From the NCBI RefSeq assembly GCF_024723735.1, contig NZ_JANQDU010000006.1:59599-123598 (forward strand): a DNA stretch of 64,000 nt, in the 5' to 3' direction. The notes under the pieces are model-generated. The model was not told the origin of the DNA, made no database searches, and saw only the letters and a program-made list of their open reading frames with translations. This document shows positions 55,682 to 64,000 of the stretch, piece by piece (position 1 is the first letter of the stretch; each line of letters starts with the position of its first letter). The position numbers and the translations under genes are program-made. The DNA is from Frigidibacter sp. ROC022. GTDB taxonomy: Bacteria > Pseudomonadota > Alphaproteobacteria > Rhodobacterales > Rhodobacteraceae.

Positions 55682-56585
55682 CTGACGCTGCCGCCTCCGT
55701 CTCGGTCGGCAGGGGGAACACCGGCGGGCCGGAATGGACCAGGCCGCCCGGATCGCTCAGCGAGTCCGCCTTGTGGCTGCGCAGCACCCTGAGGAATTCC
55801 AGCCGCTGGTAATCCGCCGCCAGCTTCACCCGCAGCCGCCCGTCGGCGCCCAGGACCGCCTCGCCGACCAGCAGCCCGGCCGGGAACACGCCGCCGTCGC
55901 CCGAGCTGACCACGCGGTCGCCGGGCCGGACCAGTTCGGGATGCTCCAGGAACTCGATCGGGGGCCGGGGCGAGTTGTCGCCGGCGATGATCGCCTTTTG
56001 CCCCGAGGGCTGGATCGACACCGGGATACGGCTGTTGGAATCGGTCAGAAGGATGACCCGGCTGGTCGATTTTCCGACTCCGGAGATCCGGCCCACCAGC
56101 CCGACCCCGTCCATCGTCGCCCAGCCGTCGACGATGCCGTCACGCTGACCGACGTTCAGCAGCACCGACTGGCGGAACGGGCTTCCGCTGTCGACCAGAA
56201 CCACCCCGGTAACAAAGGTGAATTTCGGGTCCAGCCGGACCTTGTTCAGGTCGAGCAGCTTGGCGTTCTCCTGTTCCAGTTGCAGTGCCGCTTCCTTCCA
56301 GCTCTTCATCTGCTGCAATTCGCGCCGCAGCTCCTGGTTCTGTTCGTAGATCCGGGTATAGCTCTGGAAGTCGGCGATCATCCCGGCGGCCTTGGTGACG
56401 GGCACGAGCGCCCAGTCGAAACTGGGCACGACGCTGTCAACGAAGGCGGTGCGGAACCGCTCGACGCGCGGCGAATCGATCCGCCAGATCAGAAACATGC
56501 CCAGCAGGAATATGACCAGTGTCCCGACCAGAATGCGCCTGATCGGGCGGACATAGGTCTCGCCGGTGCCTCTGTCGCGTGCCAC
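55674..56585 (-). CDS. mreC: Rod shape-determining protein MreC
   Basis: MreC links MreB to periplasmic peptidoglycan synthases. The 303-residue protein has an N-terminal membrane helix (ILVGTLVIFLLGMFLIWRI), a coiled-coil stretch (QNQELRRELQQMKSWKEAAL) and a beta-rich periplasmic part with VLLNVGQRDGIVDGWATMDG and GLVGRISGVGKSTSRVILLT, both typical. Its start lies 23 bases after the mreB stop. Confidence 0.96.
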   Translation of the reverse strand: MARDRGTGETYVRPIRRILVGTLVIFLLGMFLIWRIDSPRVERFRTAFVDSVVPSFDWALVPVTKAAGMIADFQSYTRIYEQNQELRRELQQMKSWKEAALQLEQENAKLLDLNKVRLDPKFTFVTGVVLVDSGSPFRQSVLLNVGQRDGIVDGWATMDGVGLVGRISGVGKSTSRVILLTDSNSRIPVSIQPSGQKAIIAGDNSPRPPIEFLEHPELVRPGDRVVSSGDGGVFPAGLLVGEAVLGADGRLRVKLAADYQRLEFLRVLRSHKADSLSDPGGLVHSGPPVFPLPTETEAAASDG

Positions 56586-56608
56586 CTGGGGTCCCCTCGG
56601 GCGGTCTG

Positions 56609-59615
<3,007 letters not shown>

Positions 59616-59661
59616 GGTCTTGGTCCTTCTGTTCCTTGGCGTGGTTGACCGGCGCTTCTCA

Positions 59662-59697
59662 CCTCTGAGCGGTCGCGCCGAAAGGCACGCTCAGAGG
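59662..59697 (-). promoter_or_regulatory. Leader hairpin of leuA
   Basis: A perfect 10-bp stem (CCTCTGAGCG at 59697-59688 with CGCTCAGAGG at 59671-59662, minus strand) encloses 16 bases with a small inner GCC-TTTC-GGC stem. The 5' arm overlaps the last Leu codon and stop of the leader peptide, so a ribosome stalled at the Leu codons would mask it. There is no T run, so it is not a simple terminator. The Leu tract CCTTCTCCTT can also pair with AAGGAACAGAAGG around the leuA ribosome-binding site. Confidence 0.62.
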
Positions 59698-59786
59698 CGG
59701 CTAAGGAGAAGGAGACCACGCAGGGAAATCGGCGCACAGGCTTCTGCCAGGGCGTCCGGGGCCGTCATATGAACCTGCGCTGTCAT
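59691..59786 (-). CDS. leuA leader peptide, leucine-rich
   Basis: A 31-codon frame ends in LRGLLLLSRL just before its TGA, with four Leu codons in a row (CTC CTT CTC CTT) and seven Leu in all; CTT is unusual in this GC-rich genome. It lies 75 bases upstream of leuA behind a good promoter. The first ATG almost coincides with the predicted start of transcription, so translation may be leaderless or begin at the second ATG, at base 59768, which has CAGG upstream and gives 25 residues. The arrangement matches leucine leader peptides of other proteobacteria. Confidence 0.78.
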   Translation of the reverse strand: MTAQVHMTAPDALAEACAPISLRGLLLLSRL

Positions 59787-59794
59787 GGGGCGCG

Positions 59795-59822
59795 AGAATA
59801 GTCGGGGAGCGGGTCTTGGCAA
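59795..59822 (-). promoter_or_regulatory. Candidate sigma-70 promoter of leuA leader
   Basis: On the minus strand TTGCCA (59822-59817) and TATTCT (59800-59795) are 16 bases apart. The transcription start would fall at about 59786-59788. The -35 lies inside a 7-bp inverted repeat (CAAGAGG/CCTCTTG, 59820-59826 and 59846-59852) that could end the upstream phosphoesterase transcript. Confidence 0.6.
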
Positions 59823-59861
59823 GAGGAAATTCGGAGTTTTTGCAGCCTCTTGGCGTGCTTT

Positions 59862-60602
59862 CTATCCGACACGCCCGGTCAGCACCGCCTGTGCCCAGTC
59901 CTCGCGTCCCCTGGCCCGGGCCCGCGCTGCCATCCGGGCGGGGTCATAGGGCAGGGCGCGAAAGCTGACCGCGTAGCCGCCGGGTGCAGGGTCGAGGATC
60001 GCATAGCGGGCCTCCGGGCTGGCCATCTCGACCCGATGCGGCACCGGCAGGGTATCGGAATAGGCCGGGCAGCCGACGCTGCCGGGATTCAGCACCATCT
60101 GCCCCGAGGCGAGCCGCACCAGACGCGGAACATGGGTGTGACCGCAAAGGATCACCGGCCGGGTCACTCCGCCGGCAAGCTCGGCCACCTCGCCGGCTCC
60201 GCGCAGCGCGACATGGCCTTCGGGCGTGACCCGGTCCAGCCAATAGGTCAGGTCGTCGCCCGGCACCGCATGGCAGAGGAACAGGTCGTCCATCTCCAGC
60301 ACCGGCGGCAGGCCGCGCAGCCACTCCAGCGCCGCGCCGGGCAGGTCTTCATGCGCGGCGAGGTCCGAGCGGCCCATCCGCTCCGGGGTCTGTTCGATCA
60401 GGAAACGGTCGTGATTGCCGCGTACCGTGGGCATCGGACGGGCCGCCAGCATATCCCATGTCTCGGCCGGCGCCAGCGGCCCCGAGAAGCAGTCGCCCAG
60501 GTTGACCATCCGGGTGATGCCCTGGGTCTCGATATCGGCCAGAACCGCGGCCAGCGCATCGGCATTGCCGTGGATATCGGCCAGAACCGCGATCCGGGTC
60601 AT
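59862..60602 (-). CDS. Metallophosphoesterase, YfcE/ApaH-like
   Basis: The 246-residue protein has the calcineurin-like metal motifs: AVLADIHGNADALAAVL (D-x-H), VNLGDCFSGPL (GD), PTVRGNHDRFL (GNHD) and VILCGHTHVPRLVRL (GHTH), all intact. Such proteins hydrolyse phosphodiesters or phosphomonoesters with two metals; the substrate is unknown. The ATG giving MTRIAVLADIHGNAD is chosen. It lies 40 bases downstream of the MORN gene on the same strand. Confidence 0.9.
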   Translation of the reverse strand: MTRIAVLADIHGNADALAAVLADIETQGITRMVNLGDCFSGPLAPAETWDMLAARPMPTVRGNHDRFLIEQTPERMGRSDLAAHEDLPGAALEWLRGLPPVLEMDDLFLCHAVPGDDLTYWLDRVTPEGHVALRGAGEVAELAGGVTRPVILCGHTHVPRLVRLASGQMVLNPGSVGCPAYSDTLPVPHRVEMASPEARYAILDPAPGGYAVSFRALPYDPARMAARARARGREDWAQAVLTGRVG

Positions 60603-60642
60603 CCCGGCCCGTCCCCGCGGCGATCCGCCGGCGCCGTCCCGT

Positions 60643-62112
60643 CTACTCCGAGCCTTCGGCCGGCGCCGCCGCATCGGCCGGCACCAGGGTTCCGTCGGTC
60701 AGCGCGCCGTTCTCCCACTTGCCCTCGGCGGTTTCGCCCGAGGCATAATGGATCACCCCGTTGCCCTGCCGCTTGCCGGCCTTGAACTCGCCTTCGTAGA
60801 CATCGCCATTGGCATAGGTCGCCTTGCCCTGGCCCTCGATCTGGCCGCCCTTCCAGTCGCCGACATAGGTGAAGCCGTCAGGCATCGTGATGGTGCCCTT
60901 GCCTTCACGCTGGCCATTGACGAAGCCGCCCTCATAGACCGTGCCGTCGGCATAGGTCGCCTTGCCGATGCCGTTGCGCTGGCCGTCCTTCCATTCGCCT
61001 TCGTAGACATAGCCGTCGGGATAGGTCATCTTGCCCTGGCCGTGGTTGCGGGCGTTCTTGAACTCGCCCTCGTAGACCAGCCCGTTGGTGTAGCGCGCGA
61101 CGCCCTTGCCTTCGATGATCCCGGCCTTCCACTCGCCTTCGTAGCTGTTGCCGTCGGGATAGAGGATCTTGCCGACCCCATCGGCAAGGTTGTCGCGGAA
61201 GTCGCCTTCGTAGATCGAGCCGTCCGGGTAGGTCACCTTGCCCTTGCCCTCGATCTTCCCGGCATTCCAGGCGCCGACATAGAGATAGCCGTCCACCCCG
61301 TGGAAGGTGCCCTGGCCCTGGCGCTGGTCGGCCACGAACTCACCCTCGTAGACCTCGCCATTGGCATAGGTGACCTTGCCCTTGCCCTGGCGCTGGCCGT
61401 TGACCAGCTGGCCCTCGTAGACATCGCCGTTGGCCTGGGTCAGCTTGCCGATCCCGTTGATCTGGCCGTCCTTCCACTGGCCGACATAGACCAGCCCGTC
61501 CGGCATCGTCAGGGTGCCCTCGCCGTCGCGCTTCCCGGCCTTCAGCGTGCCTTCGTAGACCGAGCCGTCGGGATAGGTGATCTTGCCGCGGCCTTCCTTG
61601 ACACCGTTGACCCATGCGCCTTCGTAGACATAGCCGTTGGCGCTCTCCATCCGGCCGATGCCGTGGTGCAGCGCATTCAGGAAGCCGCCTTCGTATTTGA
61701 CCCCGTTGGCATAGACCGCCACGCCCGAGCCGGTGATCTTGCCATCGACCCAGTCGCCTTCGTAGGTGCCGCCATCGGCGAAGGTGATCTTGCCGATCCC
61801 TTCCGGCTTGCCATGCGCAAAGGACCCTTCGTAGATCGAGCCGTTCGGGAACCGCGCCACGCCCTGGCCCTTGATCTCGCCATTGACCCATTCGCCGGTA
61901 TACTCGTAGCCGTTCGGCAGCCGGTAGCTGCCCTGGCCATGCTGCTTGCCGTCCTTGAACGTGCCTTCGTAGACCCCGCCGTCCTCGTATTGCTTGATCT
62001 CGACAGCGCCCGAATCCTGCGCCGATGCCGGGCCCGGAAGACCCGCCGCACCGAAGAGCGAGACCGCGAAAGCCGCCGCAGCGACGCCTGCAAATGCCTG
62101 TTTTCTCTGCAC
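60643..62112 (-). CDS. Secreted MORN-repeat protein, 18 repeats
   Basis: The 489-residue protein begins with a signal peptide (about residues 1-31, ending in GPASAQ) and then consists of 18 consecutive repeats of exactly 23 residues (residues 47-460) of the type YEGxFxxGxxxGxGxxxxxDG, followed by one degenerate repeat and an acidic tail. Aromatic positions alternate Phe/Leu and Trp, except at repeats 9-10. Repeats 1-9 match 10-18 position for position, showing a duplication. MORN proteins are scaffolds, some binding lipids; the partner here is unknown. Export to the periplasm is inferred from the signal peptide. Confidence 0.93.
   Translation of the reverse strand: MQRKQAFAGVAAAAFAVSLFGAAGLPGPASAQDSGAVEIKQYEDGGVYEGTFKDGKQHGQGSYRLPNGYEYTGEWVNGEIKGQGVARFPNGSIYEGSFAHGKPEGIGKITFADGGTYEGDWVDGKITGSGVAVYANGVKYEGGFLNALHHGIGRMESANGYVYEGAWVNGVKEGRGKITYPDGSVYEGTLKAGKRDGEGTLTMPDGLVYVGQWKDGQINGIGKLTQANGDVYEGQLVNGQRQGKGKVTYANGEVYEGEFVADQRQGQGTFHGVDGYLYVGAWNAGKIEGKGKVTYPDGSIYEGDFRDNLADGVGKILYPDGNSYEGEWKAGIIEGKGVARYTNGLVYEGEFKNARNHGQGKMTYPDGYVYEGEWKDGQRNGIGKATYADGTVYEGGFVNGQREGKGTITMPDGFTYVGDWKGGQIEGQGKATYANGDVYEGEFKAGKRQGNGVIHYASGETAEGKWENGALTDGTLVPADAAAPAEGSE
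60733..61974 (-). repeat. 69-bp tandem repeat array (18 units) encoding MORN repeats
   Basis: Eighteen units of exactly 69 bases, with no insertions or deletions, fill 1242 bases. The array splits into two halves of nine units, 61974-61354 and 61353-60733, that correspond to each other (for example units 5/14 share NA-x2-HG, 7/16 share T-x-TMPDG, 8/17 share the rarer YVG). Confidence 0.9.
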
Positions 62113-62316
62113 CTTGATCCCCAGCCCTGTCGTGCCCGCTCACCCCGCCGTTGACCCCGGGGCAATTGCGGGCCGAGACTAAAGGAGCCTCTCCGGCGAG
62201 ACAACGGTTTTCCCGTGCCGCGGTCCGGCGGGCGGCGTGGCGCCGCTCTTCCGCTCGCGGCGATCTCTGCTAAGACATGGGCCGGACCGGCAGAGAACAA
62301 CGGGGACGGGCGGCGC

Positions 62317-63975
62317 ATGGCCGAGACTTTCAGGATCACGATCGCGCAGCTGAACCCGACGGTCGGCGACATCCGCGGCAATGCGGCCAAGGCCCGCGAC
62401 GCCTGGGCGCAGGGCAAGGCGGCGGGGTCCGACATCGTGATGACCTCGGAAATGTTCCTGACCGGCTATTCCAGCCAGGACATGGTGAAGAAACACGCCT
62501 TCACCCGCGACGCCATGCACATGGTCGAGACCCTGGCCCGCGACTGCGCCGAAGGCCCGGCCCTGGGCATCGGCCATCCCTGGCTGGAGGGCGAGAAGGT
62601 CTTCAATGCCTTCTCGGTGCTGCAGGGCGGCCAGCTGGTGGCGCGGATGCTCAAGCATCACCTGCCGAACTACACCGTGTTCGACGAGGTGCGGCAGTTC
62701 TCTTCCGGCCATATCACCGGCCCCTATCGAATCGGTCCGGCGCGGATCGGCACCCCGATCTGCGAGGACGCCTGGTTCCCGGACGTGCCCGAGACCCTGG
62801 CCGAAAGCGGAGCCGAGATGCTCTTCGTCCCCAATGCCAGCCCCTATTACCGGGGCAAGTTCGGCCGGAGACAGTCGATCATGGTGGCGCGGGTGATCGA
62901 GACCGGCCTGCCGATGGTCTATCTCAACCAGGTCGGCGGCCAGGACGACCAGATGTACGACGGCGGCTCCTTCGTGCTGAACCCCGGCGGGCGGCTGGCG
63001 GTGCAGCTGCCGGTCTTCGACGAGGCTCTGGCCCATGTCGATTTCGAACGCACCGAACAGGGCTGGCGGGCGAAGGAGGGCGGCAAGGCGGCCTTCCCCG
63101 ACGAATGGGAGCAGGATTACCGCGTCATGGTCGAGACCCTGCGCGACTACCTGCGCAAATGCGGCTTCGGGAAGGTGCTGCTGGGCCTCTCGGGCGGGGT
63201 CGATTCGGCGCTGGTGGCGACGATCGCCGCCGATGCGATCGGGCCGGAGAACGTGCGCGGGGTGATGATGCCCTCCGAATACACCTCGACCCATTCGCTG
63301 GAGGATGCCCAGGCGGTCGCCGATGCCCTTGGGCTGCGTTACGACACGATCCCGATCTCGGGGCCGCGGGCGGCGGTGTCCGAAGCGCTGGCGCCGGTCT
63401 TTGCCGGTACCGAGCCGGACCTGACCGAGGAGAACATCCAGTCCCGGTTGCGCGGCCTGATCCTGATGGCGCTGTCGAACAAGTTCGGCGAGATGCTGCT
63501 GACCACCGGCAACAAGTCGGAAGTCGCGGTCGGCTATGCCACGATCTACGGCGACATGGCGGGCGGCTACAACCCGCTGAAGGATCTGTACAAGACCCGG
63601 GTCTTCGAGACCTGCCGCTGGCGCAATGCGCATCACCGGCCGTGGATGCTGGCGCCCGCAGGCGAGGTGATCCCCGACCGGGTGATCTCGAAACCGCCCT
63701 CGGCCGAGCTGCGCGCCGACCAGAAGGACGAGGACAGTCTGCCGCCCTATCCGGTGCTCGATTCGATTCTGGACGGGCTGGTGGACCGCGAGGCCTCGGT
63801 CGCCGATCTGGTCGCCGAAGGGCATGACCGGGCGACGGTGAAGAAGGTCGAGCATCTGCTCTATCTGTCGGAATACAAGCGCTTCCAGTCGGCGCCGGGG
63901 ACCCGGCTGACCAAGCGGTCCTTCTGGCTCGACCGGCGCTACCCGATCGTCAACCGCTGGCGCGACGACAGCTAG
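62317..63975 (+). CDS. nadE: Glutamine-dependent NAD+ synthetase
   Basis: NadE amidates nicotinic acid adenine dinucleotide using glutamine as ammonia source. The 552-residue protein has an N-terminal nitrilase-type glutaminase with Glu (MTSEMFLTGYSSQD), Lys (ARMLKHHLPNYTVFDE) and Cys (GTPICEDAWFPDVPETL), and a C-terminal synthetase with the P-loop LLGLSGGVDSALVATIA and the late LTTGNKSEVAVGYATIYGDM. The ATG giving MAETFRITIAQLNP is the family start. It diverges from the MORN gene across 204 bases that hold no other gene. Confidence 0.96.
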   Translation: MAETFRITIAQLNPTVGDIRGNAAKARDAWAQGKAAGSDIVMTSEMFLTGYSSQDMVKKHAFTRDAMHMVETLARDCAEGPALGIGHPWLEGEKVFNAFSVLQGGQLVARMLKHHLPNYTVFDEVRQFSSGHITGPYRIGPARIGTPICEDAWFPDVPETLAESGAEMLFVPNASPYYRGKFGRRQSIMVARVIETGLPMVYLNQVGGQDDQMYDGGSFVLNPGGRLAVQLPVFDEALAHVDFERTEQGWRAKEGGKAAFPDEWEQDYRVMVETLRDYLRKCGFGKVLLGLSGGVDSALVATIAADAIGPENVRGVMMPSEYTSTHSLEDAQAVADALGLRYDTIPISGPRAAVSEALAPVFAGTEPDLTEENIQSRLRGLILMALSNKFGEMLLTTGNKSEVAVGYATIYGDMAGGYNPLKDLYKTRVFETCRWRNAHHRPWMLAPAGEVIPDRVISKPPSAELRADQKDEDSLPPYPVLDSILDGLVDREASVADLVAEGHDRATVKKVEHLLYLSEYKRFQSAPGTRLTKRSFWLDRRYPIVNRWRDDS

Positions 63976-64000
63976 GGCCCGGATCGCCCCGCGATCCGGC

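Noticed and set aside
60733..61974. CRISPR-like array
   Set aside because: The 69-bp units are contiguous without spacers, keep a reading frame and encode MORN repeats.

Overview
The window is one contiguous piece of a GC-rich alphaproteobacterial chromosome. Gene content points to Rhodobacterales (Paracoccaceae-like): an aap/bzt-type amino-acid ABC operon, an ATP12 chaperone, a ZapE ATPase, a catalytically degenerate dihydroorotase paired with PyrB, a leucine-type leader peptide before leuA, and a ribosomal operon running rpsS to rplQ without infA or rpmJ. Identifications rest on reading the proteins and motifs directly; no database search was possible.

Layout. 1-12.8 kb (+): the S10/spc/alpha ribosomal cluster with secY, adk and rpoA. 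It is broken between rpmD and rplO by an intrinsic terminator and an oppositely oriented VIT/CCC1-family transporter gene, and it carries two double-hairpin palindromic elements (after rplR and after rpoA). 12.8-14.6 kb: a small ORF, an 18-bp perfect palindrome and a LuxR/LuxI quorum-sensing pair. 14.7-18.9 kb (+): rarA, then the overlapping crcB-rluC-HAD-ATP12 run. 19.1-24.0 kb (+): aapJQMP. 24.0-28.6 kb: small proteins, a cupin, a 1-Cys peroxiredoxin, zapE and an MFS transporter. 28.6-33.2 kb (-): six overlapping genes (AEC transporter, UPF0178 protein, HAD phosphatase, ornithine cyclodeaminase-like, PhyH dioxygenase, alpha/beta hydrolase). 33.4-38.3 kb (-): an RND pump and its adaptor. 38.5-39.8 kb (-): moaB and a uracil-DNA glycosylase.

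39.9-44.4 kb (+): pyrB, two small paralogous membrane proteins, an inactive-looking pyrC and plsY. 44.5-47.8 kb (-): a small membrane protein, gshA, a hypothetical protein and rsmE. 47.8-51.1 kb (+): ubiA, a 647-residue OmpA-family protein and a coiled-coil membrane protein. 51.1-57.6 kb (-): the elongasome operon mreBCD-mrdA-rodA, ending in a 2-hydroxyacid dehydrogenase. 58.0-59.8 kb (-): leuA with promoter, leader peptide and hairpin. 59.9-62.1 kb (-): a metallophosphoesterase and a secreted protein of 18 MORN repeats. 62.3-64.0 kb (+): nadE.

Most of the window is core housekeeping. The points most worth a second look are the leuA leader, the duplicated nine-repeat MORN block, the PyrB/pseudo-dihydroorotase locus with its two inserted membrane proteins, the luxRI locus with its perfect palindrome, the broken spc operon with an FNR-like site near the intruding gene, and the six-gene overlapping minus-strand operon.
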